From positions 780,501-844,500 of the forward strand of contig WPIO01000027.1 of assembly GCA_009760855.2 (NCBI GenBank): 64,000 bases of DNA. Direction: 5' to 3'. Origin of the DNA: Cristatella mucedo (taxonomy: Eukaryota > Bryozoa > Phylactolaemata > Cristatellidae). The notes under the pieces were generated by a model. It was given only the letters and a program-made list of their open reading frames with translations, was not told the DNA's origin and did not search any database. How positions within the stretch are numbered: the first letter of the stretch is position 1; each line of letters starts with the position of its first letter. The translations under genes and the position numbers were made by a program. Shown one piece after another: positions 12,092 through 23,098 of the stretch.

Positions 12092-12884
12092 TCTGACTAG
12101 TGCCTTGAATTTCGGCGTTGTTACAGAACATTTCCGTGACGAGCCTACCTGCGACTGGAAATGTTGTGCCAGAATGGAGCTTCTGATGCTACCATCGACT
12201 TGAGGCCAAGTGCAGAGCATGTCAATGTGGCCCTTGAACTAGCAACTCTAACATCTTATTACCAGAGCGCCAAATAAGCATTATCTCAATACAGCAAATT
12301 GTAACTACTAAAAAATGAAAATAGTAATGATAACAGTAACGTGTAGTTTCCTATAGCTCACTGATAGAACTTAAACTCACTAGAGGCACTTAAAAACTTG
12401 CCACTGAATTAGAGAAAACCAGGGATGATTGATTTGCAAGTATTTACACGTGCAAACGCAGTCAACTCCTTCTCATTAGCACCTCAAATCATGCATGTGA
12501 GTGGGCTATGAGACTTCGCACTGGTAATGCCATAGTGGGACTGGCACCGTGGGCTCGGAAGTTAAGTTTCCTTCGGAAACTGCTTTAAGGTCGATAGCCA
12601 TATTAGGAAATTGCTTCCACAGCTAGCCACCACGGTATATTCCTGATCTTGATTAGAGACTGACGACTGAAATAGCTTTCTAAATTTCTTACTAGCTCGC
12701 TGGTTCTGTGTATTCTATAAAAATGCTTTTAGTTTTCATTAGGTTGCCAAAAATTCACTAAGCCATTGCCGCAGATGATAATTGTGGCTTCAAGGCAAGT
12801 CAACAAATATCACATGTTCAACTATGTGTTCATTCGCTGAAAAAGCTGGGTTGCTCTTTGGCTGATTAAAGACTTCAAAGCAAG
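12089..12884. other. Nothing recognised
   Basis: No gene or repeat could be supported. It ends where a decayed family B LINE begins. Confidence 0.4.
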
Positions 12885-13190
12885 CTTCTTCGGGAGACCC
12901 ACGTGGTTTACCCTTCCATTCTTCGCTCAACTGCTGCACCAGCGTCAGCCTCCTTCTGCCTTTGGTGCTCTATAGATAATAATTTACCTGTTCTAGCCCT
13001 CTGCGTAAAACCGTTGGCGACCCAAGCTTTTTTCCTTAGGTTCAAAACCGTGAAACTCACAGCCACAATTATTGGCAAAGATTACTTTAGCTGCTGAATC
13101 AGAAATGCCCTTTCCAGCACTCCTAACCTGCGAATTTCTTTTGCTGCCATCCTGACCCGGCTATACTTATCACTTTTGATTTGTTGCGTG
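12885..13190 (+). mobile_element. CR1-like LINE family B, decayed C-terminus
   Basis: The frames carry a broken version of the family B C-terminal region: LNCCTS and LLHQ-like residues, then KTVKLTATIIGK in place of RLWNSLPQFLRND, and a GD.SFFLRFKT block. Several indels and stops are present. Compare the clean copy at 46515-46985. Confidence 0.55.
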
Positions 13191-13315
13191 AGAGGAAATT
13201 GAATCTTACCGTAGGCACAGAGACGGCTGTTTTGGCCGTCATTGCGTTGTAGAAAACTCTCGCATGGAACTTCCACGTGGTCCTTGTGACTTTTGGTCGT
13301 TATAGGCAATGATAC

Positions 13316-14557
13316 TGTAACGCCGAAGGCTCTGTGGAGTAGGCTTAACCGGCCGCTTACCCAGCGGCTTAAAATAACGCCTTATGCTGTTCAGTGCGCG
13401 TCTGCGCGCAATAAGCAGACCGCCACGAAACGAGCGTTTTTGGCGCTGACCCACTCACCGTTACTAAAGGGGGTCGTGAGTCCGCGGCGTGAGTTGGAAA
13501 GCGAGACGCACAAACTGGGGATTTTACTGAGCTTTATTCGTAAGAGCACAAAGTCGTTGCACGTCTGGCTCAGTTTTATCTCCCCACTCCTCACACGCTC
13601 TCGACAGCCCAAGCACTCTTGCGGAGGAAACACGTCTCCACACTTAACCTACTTACGTCTGTAGTAGGGAACGACCTAAATAGACGGAGCCCGAACCGGA
13701 GCCTAAACCCCGACCGGAGAACAAGGACTCTGCTTCCACCTTGCGGCAGGATACGCCACCTCAAGCACTCTTACGGAGGAAACACGTCGCCACACTTAGG
13801 CTCCCTGCGTCTCTAGGGGGGGAACGGCCCAAATAGACAAAGGAGCCCGAACCAACGGATCATCTCACACCGTACCAACTACGTTTAGCTCGCACCGGCA
13901 AATCCTAATGCTGAGACCACGTGCGAGCGCGCACACGCAAAACACAAAAGAAACACAAAATGCTAGCTTGGGCGCGATACGGCCGTATTCTGTGGAGTAT
14001 GCCGAATCCTAGCGCTGTCTTGTCCGGCCCCGTCAATCGCCAGCGAACAGCCCGCCCTCCTCCCTCGCTTTCAGAGAAACGTGTCCAACGCCGTCGAAGC
14101 GAGGCCGAAGTGAGGTGCTGAACAAAAGACCAAGAGCGAGCTTCGCTCGACTCTTTGTCGACCTAGCTGAGACAATGGGGCAAGAGTTTAGTGGTTTTGG
14201 GCCCAACATCGTTACCCATTACGGTAAGGAATTAATACCGTCACTAGGCCACTGGAAGGGCACTCTGTCCAGCTTGAATGCGGTATGGGTTTCAAGCGAT
14301 TCTTTTTGAACAGAGTAATGGCGGAGGTTGACAAGCTAGCCAAAATCAATCAGCAGCTCCCGCGGGTGTCAGACAACTTCTAAAGACCGAATCGCCACCG
14401 CTGGTCTCAGAGCTTCCCGGCTTGCTCTTAAGCTCTTGCTCTCTAACCGCACTGGCGCTTCTCTCTGGCTCACTGCTCCCAGACAGATGAGTTCTTGCCC
14501 GCCGCCGAACAGCTCTTGTTCGCGCTCAAATTAAGCCAGGGCCAGCAAGGTGTTACA
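13316..14557. mobile_element. Solo LTR, 1.24 kb, with 4-bp target duplication
   Basis: The segment begins TGTAACGCC and ends GGTGTTACA, so it has TG...CA ends with 8 of 9 matching terminal inverted bases. It is flanked by ATAC on both sides (13312-13315 and 14558-14561). It is clearly GC- and CpG-richer than its surroundings. No gag or pol reading frame is inside, so it is best read as a solo long terminal repeat left by recombination. A 4-bp duplication suits Ty3/gypsy-type elements, but the superfamily is inferred. It contains a 152-bp tandem repeat. Confidence 0.7.
13610..13852. repeat. Tandem duplication, period 152 bp, inside LTR
   Basis: CAAGCACTCT begins at 13610 and again at 13762. 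Both copies continue with GGAGGAAACACGTC, then CCACACTTA, and later AAATAGAC and GGAGCCCGAACC. The copies differ at several sites and by small indels. Confidence 0.8.
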
Positions 14558-14871
14558 ATACATTACACGACATGACCAGTGTCATTCTAAGCCAAGCGTT
14601 TTTAATCAACCGCGAACACATGCATGGCCACTGGTCAGCTGGTATCCTGTGAACTTGTATATACAAGTACCCACGCAAATCTCACCGGGACAAACCGAGA
14701 CGAGTTCATTGGGATAAAGCCTGAACAGGTAAGTCCTGAGCTAAGACATTCAAAATGCACTGTCATCCGAGCTTTGAAAGGTGCGCCAGAGGAAATTCCT
14801 TTTTAGCAAAATTTAAGACCATTAAGTTGCAAGGGGTGGTCATGAATACGACCATAAATAACTTAATAAAT

Positions 14872-15040
14872 ACTAGCTGATTTAACAGCATCTTTTTGTG
14901 TAGCGACAAAAGAGCCTTGACGGCTATCACCACCGCTTGCAGTGGCGATAAGGGATCGCCCACCGCAGGATTCGAACCCACGACCTTAGGGCCGAGGTCG
15001 TGCAAACCAACCGCCTTACCTAGTGAGCCATTAAGGCTCA
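14872..15040 (-). mobile_element. tRNA-derived SINE
   Basis: Well-kept reverse-oriented copy. On the complement the head reads TGGCTCACTAGGTAAGGCGG (A-box region), then GTGGGTTCGAATCCTGCGG (B box). The body with its hairpins follows, then GCTGTTAAATCAGCTAGTA and a T/A-rich tail. This is the pol III internal promoter layout of tRNA-derived SINEs. Confidence 0.85.
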
Positions 15041-17750
15041 TCATGAAGCTTTACCTTAACGTTGGACCTTTCGGCAAGCCTGGCTGACTGGCGGCTTATC
15101 CGTGAGCGTCATTTACCTTCTTCTCAAAGTGTGACGGGCATATCTGGATTAAGCCTTGATTCTGCATGTCGGAAAAGGCTTAACAGCGTGGGTATTTCTC
15201 TAGGAAGAGGAGTAGAGGCGTTCCCTTTAGGCTGAGTCAAGCAAGTAAGCATTACTTGTTTCTCGTCTTATTGTCGCCTTATGGCTGGCATTGCAATATC
15301 AGTTTGCCACCGGTAGTGAGACCCTTGCGAGGCTTTAATAAACTATTTTGAATTTTTGTGTATCAGGTAGAACCTCACCTACTATGTTGTCATGTTTATC
15401 TACGGTATTTGTATGCTTTGGGACGTAAGTACTAAGTCCTCGGCGTTTTCTGTTGGTATGTTCTGCAGTATTGCGGTTGATAACGGACAACTTTGCTCGC
15501 CAGTCTGAGCATATGAAGTGTGCTGGCAAGACTTTAATAGTGTCTGCTGTCTGAACGATCCTCACGTGAATCTGGAAGTTGGATTATTTTAGAATTGTGG
15601 AATAGAATTGTGGAATTTTGAGTAAATTTGCTGGTACACCCTTCAGAGCGACATACGGCCAGATGAAGCTGCTAAATCAGCATAAAGGGGAACCGCGCCA
15701 GTTAGTGACAACAACGATGGTGCCCCGGAAGATAGTCCTGACATGCTCAGTTACGAGCCTCGAAATCGTAATCCTAGAGGGAGAGAGAGAGTGAAAATAG
15801 TCACGACGCTGGTATCGTTCGCTACGACAGTAAAACTGCCGACTTCTGCACCTGCGGAACTCACAGTCGATGTCTCATCTAAATTCTCGCTAAGAAATCC
15901 GTGGCTAGCTATCTTACCTAGCTCGTGTGCCGCTATTTCAAACAAGATGACTGCATAACTGAGGTCATTTATTTTTACAAAATTGCTAGAATACGAGGCC
16001 AGCATAGAATGAACGTCGCCGTAGGTGTAACATTGTTCGAAAACACACAAGTAAATTAAAAGTAACACTCCATCTAAAGCTGGAGCTGGACGATTCCATA
16101 GCAACTTTTATAGCTGCAGTTTGAGGGACTTTGCTCTGCTATCTCTTGCTCGCTGATCATGAGATTTCATTAAGGCCTTGCGGCCCTTGACTGCTTTTTG
16201 AAGGTGCCCGTGCAAGCTGTTCCCTGGCGTCTTTAATATTCCCCGTTCATCCTATTGTGGTTCTCTTCTGCAGCCAAGCTAATTATCCAATCACTGCCTG
16301 CTCCGAAAAGCCCACAGCAAGCAATAGCTTTAATAGCTTTGCTCTCCAAGCTGACAATTGGTAGGTAACATAGCTCTATATCATAGTGTATTTTATGTTA
16401 ACTATATTACTGCACTGGTATTGCCTCTCACCCAGTGCTTTGCTGGCACACATTTTAATAGGTACAAAATTCATTTGTTCGTTAACATTTTTGCAAATTT
16501 CGCCAAGCTTTCTGTCAGTCTAGCTAGACCAGTTTGTCAAAAAAAAAAGTTTGTGCTGAAGAAAAAATGATGACGCCCAGCTCTGTAGGCTGCTTATCTG
16601 AGACAAAGCCATCTGGTTTTTCTTTCTAAGGTCGTGTTTCTTTACAAGGTGGATGATGGGCTTGCTTAGGCTATTCCGGCATTACTTGGTACAATTACAA
16701 TTGCAGTTTTTTCGCATCGGTCATCATTAGAATCAGTGGTCGTTAGATCTAAATACAATGCTTGTCACAGTTACGATTCACCAATCCCTTTCAAGCAGTT
16801 TTATCTTTTTTTATCGATGAGTTTTAAGATGTTCTCACCCAAATGTTTTCGGTGGTAAACCGTTATTGATTGCAGGAGACTTTAACAGCCCACCTACGAC
16901 GCTAAGTTGGCCAAGGTTAAGTTTGCCGGTTTTTAGATTCTAGAAAACCTTTGTCAAACTAGTTAGTTATGCACTTCCTATCTTCTTAAATTTCGTGAAG
17001 CTCACGATCTCGAAGGACATCTGCCCAAGTGGCCTCATCGTATACCTGCTGACCCTTTCGGATCATCTTCGTATCTAGGTTTCTGCAACTGTTCAGTCAT
17101 ACGACTACGGAAGCTTCACGCTTGTTGAGCGACTCAACCTAACAACTCGCTGCTGCCTACAAGTTTTGGAGTCTGCACCTGATGCATCTCTTCTTTATCT
17201 GTAGCTCAACTCTTCCGAAAATTGTATAGCCTCACAGGTCACGCTCAGAAGAAGCTAAGAAGGCTCTTGAAGAGCAGTCTTCCCTATACTCAGTCAGTGT
17301 ATTGATTCATAGAGATTACGGTAGCTAGCTTTGACAAAAAATTTCTCATAGCATCCATGGCCTAAAATGTAGGATTGAAAACAGCTTCAAGAAAAAGCGA
17401 ACTTGATAATACAGTTTGTCAAGACTGCATCAGTGTTTACACCAGGAAGCTCAGAAAAGTAAAAACGCATTTTCTCACGGGATAATAAAAGTACGGCTTG
17501 TCAAATCCACACCAAATTGCATGCGACATTCCGTTATCTCCTTGTTCGCTGTATTCGATCTTGCTACCAGAATTGCAACAAATCGGCCGTAAAATTGTTC
17601 TCGTTTTTGGTTAAATATTGAATACATTTTTGCCTCGTAAAAGCCACGTCCTATTGAAACAAATCTTAAGTCGTAACCTCCAACCTCCCCTTAATTTATC
17701 GTTTGATATTTCTGTACATGAAGTGTTATCCTGTATTAATTCAACTATAG
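15041..17750. other. Nothing recognised
   Basis: 2.7 kb without a supported gene or repeat. Short ORFs at 15743-15958 (+) and 15751-16104 (-) overlap each other and show no family motif. All of it falls in the large intron of the CerS duplicate if that locus is continuous. Confidence 0.4.
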
Positions 17751-18750
17751 GTAATGTAATGTAATGTAATGATTTGTAGTGTTGTTTAATGTAATTTATA
17801 TATTTTCTGTAACCACAAAGCCACGTAAACCGTGTAGGTGCTACGTAGGAGAGTTTTGTACAGCCCACTCACAGCCTAAGTGAATTTTGGTACGTATGCG
17901 GTAGCCAACAGACTTCTTCTCACACAACAAAAAAGAAAGTGAGAAGCATAGCATATTCAGGAGACCAGTTAAGCTAGAGAGTAACATGAAAGTAGCAGTT
18001 TAGAATGGCTGGAAATGATGTGCCACAGTCGGCAGCAGGAGAGTAGTGTCGTTGCGTAAGATTCGTGAAAGTGACTTCCACAGCCTAGGATCTGCAGGGC
18101 AAAAGCTTCTGTCAACAGTTTTTTAAGCAGTGGAATGGCACATCCAATTTATTGTCCACACGGGACCTGAGGGTGCAAGGAGGCTGAAACTGTTTCAGGA
18201 GTTCAGCGATGTATTATAATAATTATAATGCACTTGATAAAGCGCCCTCAGAGAACTCAATTTCTATTTAGGCGCTTTGCATTTGCTGCAAAGGCAAATA
18301 CAATTGAATGGTGAGGAATATTATGATTTATGAATGGATGAGTCAAGCAGTGGCAGGCCTTCTTTGTCCGCATTAGGATTTTGCTCTGTACCCGTTGATA
18401 AACCGGCAGCTATCCTAGCTCTTTGAGAAAAGGAGACACTGAGTCAAACCTCCGGGATTTCCAAACTAGTTTTGCGGCTATATTCATAGCCAGCTGCAGC
18501 GGCTTAGTGGCTTTTTGCGGCAGCCCAGCTAAAAATGAATTGCAATAAACTAGCTGAGACGGAACTAGGGGGCTAGGTAAATGTTTTGCAAGCCACCTCG
18601 GACGAGAGTTCCTAATCTTGGATAACGATCGGACCGGTAGGCTTGCTGTGGAAGCAGTCTTCTTAACGAAGCTTTCACATTTTAGGCAGTCGTCGAAGAC
18701 GACACCTGAATTCCGAGGAAATGAAATAGATCTTATCACGTAATGACCAC
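17751..18750 (-). mobile_element. CR1-like LINE family B, split by a family A tip
   Basis: Reverse-oriented copy in two parts, 17751-18210 and 18339-18750. The 3' end shows (ATGTA)n at 17751-17770. The second part encodes, on the complement, SGVVFDDCLKCESFVKKTAS and then RWLAKHL and YCNSFLAGLP, the RT-distal region seen also at 36775-37191. The family A fragment at 18211-18338 sits in the middle and interrupts the stretch next to the GAGCCAAGCCGTGG landmark. Confidence 0.8.
18211..18338 (-). mobile_element. CR1-like LINE family A 3' tip nested in family B
   Basis: Reverse-oriented 3' end of family A: TAATAATTATAA tail, GCACTTGATAAAGCGC stem-loop, and the UTR up to a degraded end near 18338. 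Family B sequence resumes directly after it, so this insertion is younger than the family B copy. Confidence 0.8.
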
Positions 18751-18794
18751 ATACAATCCTTTCAACCCTGCACTCCTACTTATGCCATGTGTTG

Positions 18795-19215
18795 CGACGT
18801 ATCTCCAACTGTAATTCTACAAAACCACACTGACTCAGTAACACGGGGGAGTTTCTTTTCTAAAAATTACTCCACACCTAAGAGGCTTAAGGTACGCATT
18901 CGGTAGCCATCATACTTCTTCTCACCCAAGCAAAGAGAAAGTGAGAAGCATAGCTGGGTATGGAGGGCAATTAAGGCATTGAGTAGCATGAAGTAGCACT
19001 CCAGGACGGCAGGGGAATGTGCTACATTCGGAAGGAGTAGTGTGGATGTCATTGAATAAGCAATTTAGAAGTGAATTCCACAGTTCTTCAGCTTCTGCAG
19101 AAGAAAAGCTTTGGTCGCCAACGGTCTTTAAGCTTGTGAGTAGAACAGTTGATTTAATATCCATAAAGGACTTGGGGGCATGGTGAGGCAGAAACCGATG
19201 CAGCATAATGAGATA
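18795..19215 (-). mobile_element. CR1-like LINE family B, 3' part
   Basis: Second reverse-oriented family B copy directly to the right of the one ending at 18750, head to tail with it. It keeps the UTR landmarks (CACACCTAAGAGGCTTAAGG here) and a C-terminal frame with LKTVGDQSFSSAEAEELWNS on the complement. It is 5'-truncated near 19215. Confidence 0.75.
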
Positions 19216-19689
19216 GCCAGAAGGAAGTCGGTGTATCACAACTGCGGCAGGCATGGTCTTTGCTGAGGACATGATAAAATGATTCAAACGATGGCTCATG
19301 CGAAAAACTGCAGGTCTTATAGCCAAAAATATAAGAACAACACTAGCAAACCCACCACTCACATTGCCGGACCGCAGAGATGACATTTTCTGAATCCGGA
19401 TCTGGTGGTCTCAAGTACACAGCCATCAGAACAGCTCGTCAACCACGTTAAATCTCAGTCAGCAGAAATGAAGCTGACATCTCGTGGGTAACCGGGTCGA
19501 GAAAAAGTAGCCCCTGTGTTGTTTAGTGATCAAACTCTCGACAGGCGAAATTTAGTACGAGGCCTTGCGATCACTAATAGTTACCATAGTTACACAGCTT
19601 CCCGAGCTTCCCGATGACTAAATCTCTCAAGAGGCACTACACATTCGGTGGAATTGAAGCATAGTCTTATGTCATATTTCATCAGTTGT
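19216..19689. other. Nothing recognised
   Basis: No gene or repeat could be supported. Confidence 0.4.
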
Positions 19690-20030
19690 GTTTGGCCAAG
19701 TGGAATTACCAACGATATCCTACTTGAACGATTGAGAAAAGCGTTCGGTTTGGCAGAAGAGTCACTAGCATGATTCCAATTCTTTTGTCCAGTCGTGGTT
19801 AATTACTGCCAGGAGATGGTCAAGTCTAATTCAGCAGACCAGTTATCTGGGGAGTCCCTCAAGGAACCTTCACGGTCTTTTGCTGGTTTCTCTTTCATAC
19901 CGAGCCACTTTAAAGTAAAGTAGGCTTTTGGGATCGGCTACCACTTCAATGCTGAATGTAGCCAGCTGCATTCGTCTTATTTGCCATCGATATTCGATTG
20001 GCTGAGTTATAAACTAAATGCTTGCCTTGT
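19690..20030 (+). mobile_element. Decayed reverse transcriptase fragment, family B type
   Basis: Frames read DILLERLRKAFGL-like residues, then a WGVPQGT block, then GYHFNAE in the position of the YADD region, so this is the middle of a CR1-like RT with many breaks. It matches the family B RT at 37200-37520 on the other strand. Confidence 0.55.
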
Positions 20031-20514
20031 AGAGGTTTGATCATGGATTTCGAACAATTTTTTTTTTAATAATCAATAATAAAACTATACCATTACCATA
20101 CCATACGCTACCATAAGAACGTAGCTGCACTGGTAGACTTTTCTGTTCTAATTTGTGATACTGTACTGCCAACATTATCGTGTATTTAGAATTACTTTGT
20201 CCTCTTTGATGAACGCTTAACGCTTTAAATAAAGGAAGACTCATGCCACACCAAGCCGCGATGTTTGTTCCTTGTCTCAGTTTGTGGACTGTCTACCACT
20301 GTGCATAGTCAAAAGACTCCAACACATCCCTTCACTTTGTCTATGCTAGATTACTTTAACATAATTTTGCCTGTTCTGCCGAAATAAGCCACGATGCCTC
20401 TGAAGACGCCGACGAATACAGCTACAGAGAGAGCTTCAGCGATAATTTTATTAGGCTAAAAGAACTGCGATGACATTCAGTCAATCAATGGATACTTGGC
20501 AGAATTCTTGTGCT

Positions 20515-20765
20515 GACTCCTAAGATTCCCCTCTTGGCTTTGACCCTCACACCTAGCCGAACTTCTTTGTCAGTTTCAGCCTCCTCCGGCACTTAGGTCC
20601 TCTAAAGAAAATAATTTAGCTGCTGCATTTCTTCACTGTATGACCTTGTGCTACAGAAGATTTTGCCCTGCAGGTTTAAGACCGTGAAACCCACCTGCAT
20701 ACAATCTTTGCAACCATACATAATCTATTGCAGCTAGCTGTGTAATCTTTTCCATTCGTACCGAT
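20515..20765 (+). mobile_element. CR1-like LINE family B, decayed C-terminus
   Basis: Carries the broken stretch corresponding to the LAELLHQ, LGPLKKII and ATEDFALQV region of family B. Stops and shifts are frequent. Confidence 0.5.
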
Positions 20766-20774
20766 GTGCTACTT

Positions 20775-20898
20775 GCAATGTAATGTAATGCAATGTATCT
20801 CCGTCTGTAACTCCACAAAGCCATAAAGACTAAGTGGGTGTTACTCGGGAGAATATTTTAAAGCACACTCACAGCCTAAGCGGATCTCGGTACGCATA
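20775..20898 (-). mobile_element. CR1-like LINE family B 3' UTR, reverse
   Basis: The 3' tail complement AATGTAATGTAATG is followed by the UTR landmarks CTCCGTCTGTAACTCCAC and ACTCACAGCCTAAGCGG, then stops abruptly near 20898. Confidence 0.75.
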
Positions 20899-21015
20899 CT
20901 TCCATACTAACATCTTTCCCGGCTGCCCCTCTAACTTAGTTATGCTGCTATCTTTCTCTTTGTTTGGTGACATGAAATATGTTAGCCACTGCATATGCAC
21001 CAAATTCCGCATGCG
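20899..21015 (+). mobile_element. CR1-like LINE family B C-terminus, forward
   Basis: Forward family B sequence with a degraded version of TPLLHATHYLNCSPDSAML, then LLSFSLFGDMKYVS (family: LPTFSLLRETKSVS). It abuts the reverse fragment at 20775-20898, so this is an inversion junction inside one element or two insertions. Confidence 0.55.
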
Positions 21016-21149
21016 CTTTGGGTAAGCGATAGAAAACTGGCTAGCATAAAAACCACAAACTCGTAGTTATTTTGTGTAATTATAGATGCAGATATGTTGT
21101 CCAATATGTCTCTCAGTCTCTGTTTTCCTCTGTGCCCACAATTTCTCAC

Positions 21150-21150
21150 A

Positions 21151-21181
<31 letters not shown>

Positions 21182-21395
21182 TAATCCATCCATCCGTCAT
21201 GATGTTCATACGTCTATCTGTATATCTATCTGTTTGTACGTTACTATCTATCTGTGTATCTGTCAATAAATACATTAATATATTTCTACGTATCTGTCTA
21301 TCTATCTATATATTTATAAATCTAGCTGCCTATCTTTTTATCTATCTATCAATCGATATGTCGATCTATAGATCTATCTCTTCCTAACTATGTAT
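21150..21395. repeat. (TA)n followed by diverged (TATC/TGTC)n
   Basis: A TA run at 21150-21182 is followed by about 200 bases of degraded tetranucleotide repeat. ORFs with repeated isoleucine, tyrosine and serine here are artefacts. Confidence 0.9.
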
Positions 21396-21947
21396 CCTTA
21401 TAACTAAAAAGCATTGAGTTGATTCGAACGTCTGGCTAACTGGTTACTTTACTGGATAGCACCGGTCTGCGTATTGGACCTACTTGTTCACGGGGTTCTC
21501 ACATCATTCCTCTTCAGCATCCGCTCATATCATTTCCATCAAATGAAATATCAATCCTACTGTAATCAAGCCTAAAGCAAGTAGTAAAAAATGTTTAGTT
21601 CTAACTTGTGGTTATCGTCACTTCCCTTCAATGACCTTGATTCTTTAAAGTCTCAGTACAAGACGCGAGCGTTCTGGGCAGCATATTCTAGAGCCTAGTC
21701 ACCTCATCTTTTTATTTCGGCGTGCCTTAATTTCGTACCTTAGCACGATTCAGTGCATCATATTCGCCGGAGGTCGTTTTGATTGGTGGCAGTGTGTCTT
21801 CGTTTTGTATGCTCACCTAAGCTTATTACCTGATTGCTTTTGCATACCTGATATCGTCCACGTCACTAACACTTAGTTATTGGTCATGCTGCGAGTTGTA
21901 AAGCCAGTGGATAGAGATTTGGCTCTTTCGGAGTGCTATGCAAACCA
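21396..21947. other. Nothing recognised
   Basis: No gene or repeat could be supported up to the 5' truncation point of the next LINE. Confidence 0.4.
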
Positions 21948-22803
21948 TCAGCTCGAAATCTAGGTGTCATATTCCAAAGCGACCTCTCGTTAGACGACCA
22001 TATCAGCTCCACAGTCAAATCTGCCTATTTTCAGCTACATAACATTGCTAAAACTCGGGCTTGTCTAGATAAGGATACCACGTCCAAGTTGGTCCATGCA
22101 TTCGTGACATCCCGTCTCGACTTCTGCAACTCACTGCTTACTGGCTTACCAGCATGTGCGATAAGGCGATTGCAGCTGGTGCAAAACTGCCCAGCTAGGC
22201 TTGTCTGTCGTGAGCCTCGCAGTTGCCACATCACACCACTTCTCGCTGACCTGCACTGGCTACCAGTCAAGCAACGGATCGACTTCAAGGTTTTGTCGCT
22301 CATTTTTAGGTCACTTCATTCTTTGGCTCCCGCCTATCTCTCAGATATACTCCCCCATCAGGCCACGCATCGTACCACCAGCTTTTCGGAATCCAACAGT
22401 CTACAAATACCTCGTACAAACATTAAATCCTTTGGAGACCGTGCAATTAGTTCGTATGCTCCCAAAGCCTGGAACTTCCTCCCGATCTGCGTCAGAACAT
22501 CCCCTGACCTGACCACATTTAAAAAGAACTTAAAAACACACCTATTTAGGACAGCATTTAGTGGGTCCATGTGATTCGTCCTTGATGTGCTTATGCGTGC
22601 TGACACTGGGCATGCTGCCTCTAACCACATTTGCATGCAGATCCTGTGCATGTCACCCCTAACCATGTTATTCATTTTGTTAGTTAATCAAGCATGATAC
22701 TACTCACCATTCAATTGTATTTCCCTTTGCAGCAATTGTAAAGCACCTAGAGAGAGATTGAGTTCTCTGAGGGCGCTTCATCAAGTGCATTATTATTATT
22801 ATA
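21948..22803 (+). mobile_element. CR1-like LINE family A, best-kept C-terminal copy
   Basis: 5'-truncated forward copy with an uninterrupted frame to 22574, starting within ARNLGVIFQSDLSLDDHI. It contains TRACLDKDTTSKLVHAFV, FCNSLLTGLPACAIRRLQ, HITPLLADLHWLPVKQRI and the SSYAPKAWNFLP block, and ends HLFRTAFSGSM. The catalytic RT part is missing, so it cannot move by itself. The UTR ends in GCGCTT-CATC-AAGTGC and (ATT)n. The uninterrupted frame suggests it is younger than most copies. Confidence 0.9.
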
Positions 22804-22885
22804 TCTGCAATAATAGTTATTAACATTGCTGCTATTATGTGACTACATTTCTCACTTCTTCAATCTATTACCCTCTTCTCTCTTG

Positions 22886-23098
<213 letters not shown>

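Noticed and set aside
14896-15087. ORF with GFEPTTLGPRS, as often annotated in databases
   Set aside because: It is the translation of the B-box region of a tRNA-derived SINE.
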